From positions 1,240,249-1,304,248 of the forward strand of contig NZ_JAFMZZ010000001.1 of the NCBI RefSeq assembly GCF_017356245.1: 64,000 bases of DNA, given 5' to 3'. This stretch comes from Bordetella petrii (GTDB taxonomy: Bacteria > Pseudomonadota > Gammaproteobacteria > Burkholderiales > Burkholderiaceae_B). The notes under the pieces were generated by a model. That model had not been told where the DNA came from. It did no database searches and saw only the letters and a program-made list of their open reading frames with translations. Positions 26,354 to 34,549 of this stretch are shown here, in pieces; the stretch's first letter is position 1; every line of letters starts with the position of its first letter. The translations under genes and the position numbers were made by a program.

Positions 26354-27946
26354 ATGAAACGCATCAAGGCGGCCCCGCGCGGGCCGGGAATGCGCTCGGC
26401 CGCGGCGGCCGTGGCGCTGGCGGCCGGCGGCGGGCTGGCGCATGCACAGCCGGTGCAGTGGGACGGCAGCAACTATGCCGTGGGCAACGGCGCCGGCCAG
26501 AATGTTTCCACCAAATGGAATCTCGCCGTGGGCGAAGCGGCGGGCACGAATGTGTCGGGCGGCAATGCCAACCAGGCCATCGGGTTCAATGCGGGGCAGA
26601 ACGTGCAGGGCGGCTGGAACCAGTCGTTCGGCCGCAGCGCCGGGCAGAACGTCACCGGCAACTACAACAATGCGGTGGGCTTCTGGGCCGGCACCGGCGT
26701 CACCGGCAGCCAGAACACCGCCATCGGTTCGAATGCGGGCCGCAATGTGGCGGGCAGCAACAACCAGGCGCTGGGCAATGGCGCGGGGCAGAATGTCAGC
26801 ACCAACTGGAACGTGGCCATCGGCGAAGGCGCCGGCTCGAACGTGGGCGGCAAGAACGCCAACCAGGCCATCGGCTATTACGCCGGAACCAACGTGCAGG
26901 GCGGCTGGAACCAGTCGTTCGGCCGCAGCGCCGGGCAGAATGTCACGGGCGACTACAACAACGGCGTCGGCTTCTGGGCCGGCACCGACACGCGCGGCAA
27001 CCAGAATACGGCCATGGGCTCGAACGCCGGGCGCAACGTCACCGGCGATTCCAACCAGGCCATTGGCCAGGACGCCGGCCGCGACGTGGTGGGCAACAAC
27101 AACCAGTCGACGGGCCAGAATGCCGGGCAGCAGGTGCGGGGCAGCGGCAACCAGGCCAGCGGCATGAACAGCGGCCAGGCGGTCCGGGGCGACAACAACC
27201 TGGCCACAGGCTCGTACGCCGGCAGCGGCGTTGTCGGCAGCAACAACCAGGCCAGCGGCCTGGGCGCCGGGCGCGGCGTCAATGGCTCGAACAACGTCGC
27301 GCAGGGCACCGGCGCGGGGCTGGGCGTGCAGGGCAGCGACAACGTGTCGGTCGGGTCGGGCGCCGGCCGCGGCATTACGGCGGACCGCGCGGTGTCGATC
27401 GGCAGCGCGGCGGTGGCGGGCGCCAGCGACAGCGTGGCGGTGGGCGCGGGCGCGCAGGCGTCGGCCGCCAACAGCGTGGCGCTGGGAGCCGGCTCGCAGG
27501 CTACGCGCGGCGCCCGGACCGGCTACCAGGCCTACGGCATGGCCAGCCCGCAGTCGTCGGCCGGCGAGGTCAATGCAGGGGGCCGCCAGGTCACCGGCGT
27601 GGCCGCCGGCAGCGCCGACACCGACGCCGTCAACGTGGGGCAGTTGCGCGCGGTGACCCAGGACACCGAACGGGGCCTGTCGAACCTGCGCAGCGAAGTG
27701 CACAGCATGGACCGCGAACTGCGCGCCGGGGTCGCCGCGGCCATGGCCACCGCAGGCCTGCCGCAGGCGTACCTGCCGGGGCGCAACATGGTGTCGCTGG
27801 CGGGCGGCGCGTGGAACGGCGAATCGGGCTACGCGCTGGGCATTTCGCGCGTGTCGTCCAGCGGCAGCTGGGTGATGAAGGCGGCGGCCAATGGCTCGTC
27901 GCGCGGCGACATGGGCGCAACGGTGGGAGTGGGGTACCAGTGGTAG
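26354..27946 (+). CDS. Trimeric autotransporter adhesin (YadA-type anchor)
   Basis: 530 residues. Signal peptide (about 1-31, ending AHAQ) and a repetitive passenger (about 38-400) built of roughly 16-residue units of the type NxAIGxxAGxNVxGxx, the YadA/Hia beta-roll head repeat. A neck-like GGRQVTGVAAGSADTDAVNVGQL (about 412-434), a short coiled-coil stalk (LRAVTQDTERGLSNLRSEV) and a four-strand YadA anchor (GVAAAMATAGLPQAYLPG to the terminal aromatic VGVGYQW) follow. Final Trp is the usual outer-membrane assembly signal. The stalk is very short, so the head would sit near the surface. It follows the phospholipase gene by 74 bp in the same direction. Confidence 0.93.
   Translation: MKRIKAAPRGPGMRSAAAAVALAAGGGLAHAQPVQWDGSNYAVGNGAGQNVSTKWNLAVGEAAGTNVSGGNANQAIGFNAGQNVQGGWNQSFGRSAGQNVTGNYNNAVGFWAGTGVTGSQNTAIGSNAGRNVAGSNNQALGNGAGQNVSTNWNVAIGEGAGSNVGGKNANQAIGYYAGTNVQGGWNQSFGRSAGQNVTGDYNNGVGFWAGTDTRGNQNTAMGSNAGRNVTGDSNQAIGQDAGRDVVGNNNQSTGQNAGQQVRGSGNQASGMNSGQAVRGDNNLATGSYAGSGVVGSNNQASGLGAGRGVNGSNNVAQGTGAGLGVQGSDNVSVGSGAGRGITADRAVSIGSAAVAGASDSVAVGAGAQASAANSVALGAGSQATRGARTGYQAYGMASPQSSAGEVNAGGRQVTGVAAGSADTDAVNVGQLRAVTQDTERGLSNLRSEVHSMDRELRAGVAAAMATAGLPQAYLPGRNMVSLAGGAWNGESGYALGISRVSSSGSWVMKAAANGSSRGDMGATVGVGYQW
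26483..27064 (+). repeat. 97-codon tandem duplication in the adhesin head
   Basis: Residues about 44-140 and 141-237 of the adhesin are near-identical (both begin GNGAGQNVST and contain GGWNQSFGRSAGQNVTG), each made of six roughly 16-residue units. This is a recent in-frame doubling of 291 bp that lengthens the head. Confidence 0.88.
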
Positions 27947-27996
27947 CGGGAACGCTCAAATAGCCGGAGGGCGGTTCTTCCCGAGGCAGCCCGGCG

Positions 27997-28035
27997 CCAG
28001 GTCTCTGACTCCCGCGTAGCGGGTGTCAGACACCC
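27997..28035. repeat. Convergent-gene repeat, copy 5 (single remnant arm)
   Basis: Only one hairpin-like arm remains: CAGGTCTCTGACTCCCGCG followed by GGGTGTCAGACACCC. It occupies the gap between the adhesin gene and the convergent HIT gene, like the full copies. Confidence 0.7.
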
Positions 28036-28047
28036 AGGGGGAGACGT

Positions 28048-28512
28048 TCAGTGCCACAGCAGCGCGTTCAGCGCTTCGGCCAGCCGGTTGCGGTAGCGGG
28101 GCAGCAGCTGCTGGATGCGCGCCTGGCGGGCGTGCCAGTCGGGCGGTTCTGCCCCGGCCGCCACGCGCGGCGGCGCCCAGACGGCATCGGGAAAATGCCG
28201 GTCGCCGCGAAAGCGCGGAATGATGTGCCAGTGCAGGTGCGGCACCATATTGCCCAGCGATGCCAGGTTGACCTTGTCGGGCGCCAGGATGTCGCGCTGC
28301 ACCTGCTCTACGGCGTAGACGGCGCGCATCAGCAAGTCGCGCCCGTGCGTGGACAGGCTGGTCATCTCCGGCAGGTGGCCGTTCCAGACCACGCGCGTAA
28401 AGCCCGGATAGTCGGCATCGGCCACTTCGATGACGCGCAGGTGCGCGCCGCGCCACAGCAGGGCGCCGCCGTCTTCGCGGCACAGCGGGCAGTGGGGGTC
28501 GCGCGCGCTCAC
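28048..28512 (-). CDS. HIT-family hydrolase
   Basis: 154-residue nucleotide hydrolase or transferase. The histidine triad is seen in MVPHLHWHIIPR, and the N-terminal CPLC (Cys pair, zinc-binding in some HIT proteins) precedes VIEVADADYPGF. The start is a GTG at 28512 that overlaps the stop of the GNAT gene (GTGA), which supports it over the long frame reaching into the GNAT gene. The substrate is not predictable; family members act on dinucleoside polyphosphates or AMP conjugates. Confidence 0.9.
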   Translation of the reverse strand: MSARDPHCPLCREDGGALLWRGAHLRVIEVADADYPGFTRVVWNGHLPEMTSLSTHGRDLLMRAVYAVEQVQRDILAPDKVNLASLGNMVPHLHWHIIPRFRGDRHFPDAVWAPPRVAAGAEPPDWHARQARIQQLLPRYRNRLAEALNALLWH

Positions 28513-28970
28513 AGGGTTTTCCGGTACTGGATGAAGCCGGGGCGGTCGGCGATGCGATCGTAAAGCTGCATGGCGGTGTGGTTGGTTTCGTGGGTCAGCC
28601 AGTACACGCGGGCGGCATTGACGGCGCGCGCCTGGGCGTACACGTGTTCGATCAGGGCGCGGCCATGGCCGCCGCCACGCACGTCGGGCGCCACGAACAG
28701 GTCTTGCAGGTAGCAGTAGTCGCCCGCGGTCCAGCACGACCGGTGCAGCACCCAGTGCACCATGCCCACCGCGCGGCCGTTGTCGTAGGCCAGCGCGGCA
28801 TGCATGGGTTCGGCCGGATCCAGGAAGCGTTCCCAGGTGGTGCGGGTGACGGCGTCGGCGATATCGACGTTATAGAACGCCTGGTAGCCCTTCCACAAAG
28901 GCAGCCAGGCCTCGAAATTGGCGGCGGCCACGGGGCGGATGTCGGCGGGAGATTTCGCGGCGGTTTTCAT
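28509..28970 (-). CDS. GNAT-family N-acetyltransferase
   Basis: 153 residues with the GNAT acetyl-CoA fold: DIRPVAAANFEAWLPLWKGYQAFY start, YLQDLFVAPDVRGGGHGRALIEHV (motif A, pantetheine loop R-G-G-G-H-G) and VYWLTHETNHTAMQLYDR (motif B). The ATG at 28970 gives a standard length; a longer frame overlaps the next gene. The acceptor is unknown. It is translationally coupled to the downstream HIT gene and begins 22 nt after the polyphosphate phosphotransferase gene, suggesting one three-gene unit. Confidence 0.92.
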   Translation of the reverse strand: MKTAAKSPADIRPVAAANFEAWLPLWKGYQAFYNVDIADAVTRTTWERFLDPAEPMHAALAYDNGRAVGMVHWVLHRSCWTAGDYCYLQDLFVAPDVRGGGHGRALIEHVYAQARAVNAARVYWLTHETNHTAMQLYDRIADRPGFIQYRKTL

Positions 28971-28992
28971 GGGTGTGTGGGCGGAAGGGGGG

Positions 28993-30462
28993 TCAGAGAG
29001 AATTTTCCAGGGCGTCGACGATGTGCCGCAGCACCTGCACACGTGCATAGCGCTTGTCGTTGGACGGCACCACATGCCACGGCGCCTGGGCCGAATCGGT
29101 GCGCGCCAGCATGTCGTTGGCGGCGGCGGCGTATTCGCGCCATTTCTTGCGGTTGCGCCAGTCGTCGGCGGTGATCTTGAAATGCTTGAAAGGCGACTGC
29201 TGGCGCTCGCGGAAGCGTTCCAGCTGCACGTCGGGCGTGATGGCCAGCCAGAACTTCAGCACGATGGCGCCATGGCCGGCCAGCTGTTGCTCGAAGTCGT
29301 TGATCTCGGCATAGGCGCGGCGCCATTCGGCCGGCCGGGCCAGGCCCTCGACCCGCTCGACCAGCACCCGGCCGTACCAGGAACGGTCGAAGATGGCGAT
29401 GCGGCCCTGCCGGGGCAGGCGGCGCCAGAAGCGCCACAGATAAGGCCGCGCCAGTTCGTGCGGGGCCGGCACGCTGATGGGGTTGATATCGTATTGCCGC
29501 GCGTCCAGCGCGTGGGTGACGCGGCGGATGGTGCCGCCCTTGCCGGCGGCATCCTGCCCTTCGAATACCAGCACCAGGCTGCGCTTGCGGAATGCGCCCG
29601 AGCGCGCCGCCTCGGCCAGCCGGCCCTGCAGCAGGCCCAGCACGGATTCGTAGTCGTCTTTGTCGATCCGCGCCTGGTAGTCGATGTCGTCGAGCCGGCG
29701 GGCCGGGCGCACCGGCTTGGGCGGCGGCCCGGCAAAGCCGGACACCACCCGCGGCGCGGCGCGCCGGCGCAGCGCCGCCAGCACGGCTTCGCTGCTGCGC
29801 ACCGCGCGCAGGCGGTCGTCGGCGCTGGGGATGATGGTCCAGGGCGCATGGGCGCCATCGGTCAGGCCGATGGCCAGGCGGCCGGCGTCGCACAGCCGGT
29901 GGTATTTCTTGTGCACCTTGCGGTCGGCCCGGGTCACCTGCCAGGCGGTTTCGGGGCTGGCCAGCAGGCGCCGGGTGCGATCGGCCTGGGCCTGGGCCGA
30001 CAGGTGAAACCACAGTTTGATGATCTGCACGCCCTCGGCCGCCAGCACGGCCTCGAAGCGGCGGATGGCCTCGACATGCGCCTCGACGTGCCGCCGGCGA
30101 GGCTTCTTGCGGGCCGCTTCGCGCAGCAGCGGCACATACCAGGACCCGAACACAATGCCGGTGCGGCCCTTGGCCGGCAGTTCGTTCCAGTAGCGCCACA
30201 TCGGCGGCCGCTCGAGCTCATCGGCCTCGGGCGGCCCGAACGCCATGGTCTTGATGTGGCGCGGGTCCATCCATTCGTTCAGCAGGTTGATGGTGGCCCC
30301 CTTGCCGGCCCCGTCGATGCCGGCCACCACCACCAGCAGCGCCCGGTCGGCGCGCTCGAGCCGGCTGTACTGCGCCTTCAGCAGGGCCACGCGCAGGCGC
30401 GCTTCATGGGCTTCGTAGGCATCCTTGGACAGTGACGGGTCGGATTTCGCTTCGTCGAACAT
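28993..30462 (-). CDS. pap: Polyphosphate:AMP phosphotransferase (two-domain PPK2)
   Basis: 489 residues made of two fused PPK2 domains. The first (about 20-240) has Walker A GIDGAGKGATI near 48-58. The second (about 255-489) has GQDAAGKGGTI followed by DRSWYGRVLVERVEG and the Walker-B-like segment. Two-domain (class II) PPK2 enzymes transfer phosphate from polyphosphate to AMP to give ADP. The ATG at 30462 is right for family length; the frame continues upstream only through non-coding-looking sequence. Its product pool fits the nearby HIT nucleotide hydrolase. Confidence 0.93.
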   Translation of the reverse strand: MFDEAKSDPSLSKDAYEAHEARLRVALLKAQYSRLERADRALLVVVAGIDGAGKGATINLLNEWMDPRHIKTMAFGPPEADELERPPMWRYWNELPAKGRTGIVFGSWYVPLLREAARKKPRRRHVEAHVEAIRRFEAVLAAEGVQIIKLWFHLSAQAQADRTRRLLASPETAWQVTRADRKVHKKYHRLCDAGRLAIGLTDGAHAPWTIIPSADDRLRAVRSSEAVLAALRRRAAPRVVSGFAGPPPKPVRPARRLDDIDYQARIDKDDYESVLGLLQGRLAEAARSGAFRKRSLVLVFEGQDAAGKGGTIRRVTHALDARQYDINPISVPAPHELARPYLWRFWRRLPRQGRIAIFDRSWYGRVLVERVEGLARPAEWRRAYAEINDFEQQLAGHGAIVLKFWLAITPDVQLERFRERQQSPFKHFKITADDWRNRKKWREYAAAANDMLARTDSAQAPWHVVPSNDKRYARVQVLRHIVDALENSL

Positions 30463-30564
30463 AAGGGGAGACGCGGTGCCGGGGGATGGAAGCCATAGTG
30501 CGGGATAGGTTCGGGAGGCGTCAAGTTTATTGGGCGTTCGGTTTTCGCATGCCACTGATCGAAT

Positions 30565-30599
30565 GCCGAATGAAGCCGCGCAGGGCGGCTTCATTCGGC
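30565..30599. terminator. 15-bp perfect hairpin, candidate terminator
   Basis: Stem GCCGAATGAAGCCGC/GCGGCTTCATTCGGC with loop GCAGG. The nearest T-run (CTTTTTCTCTTG) begins 12 nt after the stem on the plus strand, so it is not a classic intrinsic terminator, but it could end transcription coming from the regulator gene. Confidence 0.45.
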
Positions 30600-30693
30600 G
30601 GCCCTGCAAACTTTTTCTCTTGTTTTCAGGCGAGCCACCAGAATGCAAGAACCCATTTCGTCCCGGCGGCGTGGCAATTCATTGTTGAAGCCA

Positions 30694-30851
30694 GTTGTTG
30701 CGGCGGGGCGCGGTGGGGGTGGGGCGCCTCGGGGCCGAGCGAGGGAAACCGAAGGAGGCCGCAGGCCGACGAGGTTGACGAAGCGGTGTCGGCTGCGAAG
30801 GCGGCCGACCGGCCCCGTGAAGCCCCCCCCACCGCGCCCCGCCGCAACAAC
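30694..30851. repeat. 158-bp element with perfect 26-bp terminal inverted repeats
   Basis: The left end (30694-30719, starting GTTGTTGCGGCGGGGCG) and the right end (30826-30851) are exact reverse complements; the interior (106 nt) is purine-rich and contains GGCCGAGCGAGGGAAACC. It could be a MITE-like insertion or a long-stem structured RNA. No target-site duplication is obvious. Confidence 0.7.
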
Positions 30852-30892
30852 GCCTTAAAAAAAGAAGACCACTACCCCGGCGAGAAACCCGT

Positions 30893-31582
30893 TCACTCGC
30901 CAGAAACATCCGCCCCATATCCTTTGAGGCCGTCGAGGTCGAGCACCCGCACCGCCCCGTATTCCACCCTAAGCAGCCCCGCTTCTTCCAGCTTGCCCAG
31001 CGCCTGGTTGGCCCGCTGCCGCGATACGCGCGCCAGGTAGCCGACTTCTTCCTGGGTGATGGCCAGCCGCATCCCCATGCCGGGGTACAGCAGGGGGTTG
31101 AACAGTTCGGCCAGGCAGCGCGCCACGCGGGCGTCCGGGTCCAGCAGGCGGTCGTATTCAGCCTTGCCGATGAACTGCGCCACGCGCTCGTTCAGCTGGT
31201 GCAGCAGATAGCGGTTGAACGGAATGCTGGTGTCCAGCAGCCAGTCGAAGGTGGCCGCCGGCAGACGCGCCACGACCGAATCGCGCAGCGCCACCACATC
31301 GTACTTGCGCACCTCGCGCTTGAGCAGCGAGCCCTCGCCGATCCAGCCCCCGGCCGGCACGCCCGTCAGCGAGGCGACCTTGCCTTCGGCATTGCCCACC
31401 GATACCTTCACCAGGCCGGCCAGCACCCCGATCCATACCTGTGCGAGTTCGCCCTTGCGTTCTATGATCGTGCCAGCCTGCGCCGATTGCACCGCGATGT
31501 CCCGCTCGACGCGCGACTGCTGCGCGTCGGTCAAGACGCGGAACCAGGCCGCGGCAAGGTGCAGGGAATCGGCTAGCTGCAT
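30893..31582 (-). CDS. Crp/Fnr-family transcription regulator
   Basis: 229 residues. N-terminal cyclic-nucleotide-binding-like beta roll (about 15-125, with GWIGEGSLLKREVRKYDVVALRDS), a dimer helix and a C-terminal winged HTH with LAITQEEVGYLARVSRQRANQALGKLEEAGLL. It lacks the cysteines of an iron-sulfur Fnr, so a small-molecule or ligand-free mode is more likely. The gene is divergent from the CoA ligase/Liv transporter operon at 31754 and is the natural candidate to regulate it; the 171-bp gap has two direct GTCGCAA repeats (31610 and 31629). Confidence 0.92.
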   Translation of the reverse strand: MQLADSLHLAAAWFRVLTDAQQSRVERDIAVQSAQAGTIIERKGELAQVWIGVLAGLVKVSVGNAEGKVASLTGVPAGGWIGEGSLLKREVRKYDVVALRDSVVARLPAATFDWLLDTSIPFNRYLLHQLNERVAQFIGKAEYDRLLDPDARVARCLAELFNPLLYPGMGMRLAITQEEVGYLARVSRQRANQALGKLEEAGLLRVEYGAVRVLDLDGLKGYGADVSGE

Positions 31583-31753
31583 CGGGAATACCCTAAATGT
31601 TCCTGGAATGTCGCAATCATGACAGTCGGTCGCAACCCAACCTTATACCTTAACGCTGCCGTATATCGAAAATGAACTGGTCAAGGCCGCCCCGGTGCTC
31701 ATGCCGCCAGCATGAGCGCCACACGGGGCGGCCCCCGAACCGGAGGAGACAAC

Positions 31754-33730
31754 GTGGCGCACGCACAGCCTGCAACCGGCGTTTCGCCGGCCACGCCCGG
31801 CACCTTTCCCGGCCTGCTGCTGCAGCATGCCAGCGTACGCGGGACGCGGCCCGCCATACGCGAGAAAGACCTGGGCATCTGGCAAACCCTGACCTGGAGC
31901 GAAGTCGCGCACCATGTCCGGCTGGCCGCGCATGGCCTGGCCTCGCTGGGCATTGCTCCGGGCATGCACGTCGCCGTCATCGGCGAAAACCGCCCGCGCC
32001 TGTACATCGCCATGATGGCCGCGCAGGCGCTGGGGGCGATTCCCGTGCCCCTGTACCAGGACGCGGTGGCCCAGGAAATGGTCTACGTGCTGCAAGACGC
32101 CGGCATTACCGTGGCCGTGGTCGAAGACCAGGAACAGGTCGACAAGATGCTGGACGTGCGCGACCAGTGCCCGGCCCTGGCCCACGTCATCTACGACGAT
32201 CCGCGCGGCATGCGCCACTACGCCGACCCCATGCTGCGCTCGTACGAGCAGCTCGAGGCCGCCGGCAGCGAGCACGCGCGGGCCCGGCCCGGTTTTTTCG
32301 ACCAGGCCGTGGCCGCCGTGCAGCCGCACGATGCCGCCGCCATGTTCTATACGTCGGGCACCACCGGCAAGCCCAAGGGCGTGGTGCTGACCCACCATGC
32401 CCTGATCGATCGCGCGGTGGCCGTGGCCGCCATGGAACAGCTTACCGACCAGGAAGACGTGCTGGCCTACCTGCCGCCGGCCTGGATCGGCCAGAACATG
32501 TTCTCGTACACCCAGCTGCTGGTCAGCGGGTTCACGGTTAACCATCCCGAATCGCCCGATACCGTGTCGATCGACATGCGCGATATCGGGCCCACCTACT
32601 ATTTCGCGCCGCCGCGCGTGCTCGAAGGCCTGCTCACGCACGTGATGATCCGCATGGAAGACGCCGGCCGCCTCAAGCGGCTCATGTTCCGCTCCTGCAT
32701 GAACCTGGCGCGCCGGGTGGGCGTGCGCATCCTCGACGGCGAGCCGGTCGGCGCCTGGGACCGCTTCCGCTATGCGCTGGGCAATGTGCTGGTCTACGGC
32801 CCGCTGCGCAACGCCCTGGGCATGAGCCGCGTGCGCGTGGCCTATACGGCGGGCGAAGCCATCGGCCCGGACCTGTTCGTGTTCTACCGGTCCATCGGCA
32901 TCAACCTGAAGCAGCTGTACGGGTCGACCGAAACCTCGGTGTTCGTGTGCGTGCAGCCCGATGGCCAGGTGCGCGACGACACCGTGGGGCCGCCGGTCAG
33001 CGGCGTCGAGATCCGCGTGGCCGACAACGGCGAGATCCTGGTCAAGAGCCCCGGCCTGTTCAAAGAGTATTACCGCAACCCGCAGGCCACCATCGAGGCC
33101 CGCGATGCCGACGGCTGGTTCCACACCGGCGACGCGGGCTATCTGGATACCGACGGGCAGTTGAAAATCATCGACCGCGCCAAAGACGTGGGCAAGCTGG
33201 CCGACGGCAGCCTGTTCGCGCCCAAGTACCTCGAAAACAAGCTGAAGTTCTTTCCGCACATCAAAGAAGCCGTGGCCTTTGGCGACGGCCGCGACCACGT
33301 CTGCGCGTTCATCAACATCGACCTCGAAGCCGTGGGCAACTGGGCCGAGCGCCGCGGCCTGCCCTACGCCGGCTACACCGACCTGGCGGGCAAAGACGAG
33401 GTCTACCAGCTGTTGGGCGAGTGCATCGAACAGATCAACGCCGACCTGGCGGGCGACCCGAAATTGTCCGCCTCGCAGATCTCGCGCTTCCTGATCCTGC
33501 ACAAGGAACTGGACCCCGACGACGACGAACTGACCCGCACCCGCAAGGTGCGCCGCGCCTTCATCGCCCAGAAATACGGGGTGCTGATCGATGCGCTGTT
33601 CTCGGACCAGGCATCGCAATACATCGAGACCGAGGTGAAGTTCGAAGACGGACGCACCGGCAAGATTTCCGCCGACCTGAAAATCCGCGCGGCCAGGACT
33701 TTCCCTTCCATTACAGCCCGGGCCGCGTAG
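31754..33730 (+). CDS. AMP-binding acyl-CoA synthetase (long-chain type)
   Basis: 658 residues from the GTG at 31754, chosen because GGAGGAG lies seven bases before it; an ATG at 31712 would add 14 residues without a ribosome site. ANL superfamily motifs: AMFYTSGTTGKPKGVVLTHHAL (P-loop), LPPAWIGQN, LKQLYGSTE, GWFHTGDAGYLDTDGQ and IIDRAKDVGK. It activates a carboxylic acid as acyl-AMP and then CoA thioester. First gene of an operon with a Liv-type importer, so the acid is probably the imported compound or a product of it. The size and the VGKLADGSLFAPKYLENKLK region match the long-chain/aryl class. Confidence 0.9.
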   Translation: MAHAQPATGVSPATPGTFPGLLLQHASVRGTRPAIREKDLGIWQTLTWSEVAHHVRLAAHGLASLGIAPGMHVAVIGENRPRLYIAMMAAQALGAIPVPLYQDAVAQEMVYVLQDAGITVAVVEDQEQVDKMLDVRDQCPALAHVIYDDPRGMRHYADPMLRSYEQLEAAGSEHARARPGFFDQAVAAVQPHDAAAMFYTSGTTGKPKGVVLTHHALIDRAVAVAAMEQLTDQEDVLAYLPPAWIGQNMFSYTQLLVSGFTVNHPESPDTVSIDMRDIGPTYYFAPPRVLEGLLTHVMIRMEDAGRLKRLMFRSCMNLARRVGVRILDGEPVGAWDRFRYALGNVLVYGPLRNALGMSRVRVAYTAGEAIGPDLFVFYRSIGINLKQLYGSTETSVFVCVQPDGQVRDDTVGPPVSGVEIRVADNGEILVKSPGLFKEYYRNPQATIEARDADGWFHTGDAGYLDTDGQLKIIDRAKDVGKLADGSLFAPKYLENKLKFFPHIKEAVAFGDGRDHVCAFINIDLEAVGNWAERRGLPYAGYTDLAGKDEVYQLLGECIEQINADLAGDPKLSASQISRFLILHKELDPDDDELTRTRKVRRAFIAQKYGVLIDALFSDQASQYIETEVKFEDGRTGKISADLKIRAARTFPSITARAA

Positions 33731-33732
33731 AC

Positions 33733-34530
33733 ATGAGCTCTCCAGACCGCGACCAGCGCATCGGCAAGGTCATGCTCGACCTGCAGAACATTTCCCTGTC
33801 GTTCGGCGGGGTAAAGGCGCTGACCGACATTTCGTTCAATGTGCGCGAGCACGAGATCCGCGCCATCATCGGCCCCAACGGCGCCGGCAAGAGCTCGATG
33901 CTGAACGTCATCAACGGCGTGTACACGCCGCAGCAGGGCGGCATCGAATTCGAAGGCAGGCGCTACACCCGCATGAACCCGCGCCGCGCCGCCGAGATGG
34001 GCATCGCGCGCACCTTCCAGAATCTGGCCCTGTTCAAGGGCATGAGCGTGCTCGACAACATCATGACCGGCCGCAACCTGCGCATGAAATGCGGCCTGCT
34101 GGCGCAGGCCCTGCGCTGGGGTCCGGCCGAGCGCGAAGAAATCCGCCACCGCGAGTTCGTCGAGAACATCATCGATTTCCTGGAAATCCAGGCGTATCGC
34201 AAGACGCCCGTGGGCCGACTGCCCTACGGCCTGCAAAAGCGCGTCGACCTGGGCCGCGCGCTGGCCATGGAGCCGCGCCTGCTGCTGCTCGACGAGCCCA
34301 TGGCGGGCATGAACATCGAAGAAAAGCAAGACATGAGCCGCTTCATCCTGGACGTGAACGACGAGTTCGGCACCACCATCGTGCTCATCGAGCACGACAT
34401 GGGCGTGGTGATGGACATCTCCGACCGTGTGGTGGTGCTGGATTACGGCAAGAAAATCGGCGACGGCAAGCCCGACGAGGTACGCGCCAACGAGGCCGTC
34501 ATCCAGGCTTACCTGGGCGTGGCGCACTAG
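33733..34530 (+). CDS. livG: Branched-chain-type ABC transporter ATPase (LivG-like)
   Basis: 265-residue ATPase subunit of a HAAT-class importer at the inner face of the membrane. Walker A IIGPNGAGKSS, Q loop RTFQNLALFKG, signature LPYGLQKRVDLGRALAMEP (Y-G-L-Q in place of the standard LSGGQ, as in some LivG proteins), Walker B LLLLDEPMAG and His switch LIEHDMG. Starts 2 nt after the ligase stop. Symbol is by family; the ligand is not necessarily a branched-chain amino acid. Confidence 0.92.
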   Translation: MSSPDRDQRIGKVMLDLQNISLSFGGVKALTDISFNVREHEIRAIIGPNGAGKSSMLNVINGVYTPQQGGIEFEGRRYTRMNPRRAAEMGIARTFQNLALFKGMSVLDNIMTGRNLRMKCGLLAQALRWGPAEREEIRHREFVENIIDFLEIQAYRKTPVGRLPYGLQKRVDLGRALAMEPRLLLLDEPMAGMNIEEKQDMSRFILDVNDEFGTTIVLIEHDMGVVMDISDRVVVLDYGKKIGDGKPDEVRANEAVIQAYLGVAH

Positions 34531-34549
34531 AACGCAAGGCGGAAAACAA

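Larger units (their letters stand above)
30463..30892. other. 430-bp intergenic region with two large inverted repeats
   Basis: No gene is supported here. It contains a 15-bp-stem hairpin (30565-30599) and a 158-bp element bounded by perfect 26-bp inverted repeats (30694-30851), with a T-rich stretch (about 30612-30625) between them. It separates the pap operon from the upstream Crp-type regulator gene, both on the minus strand. Confidence 0.75.

Noticed and set aside
31610..31635. Direct GTCGCAA repeats as the operator of the Crp-type regulator
   Set aside because: Direct rather than inverted repeats do not fit the dimeric Crp/Fnr mode; kept only as a remark in the regulator entry.
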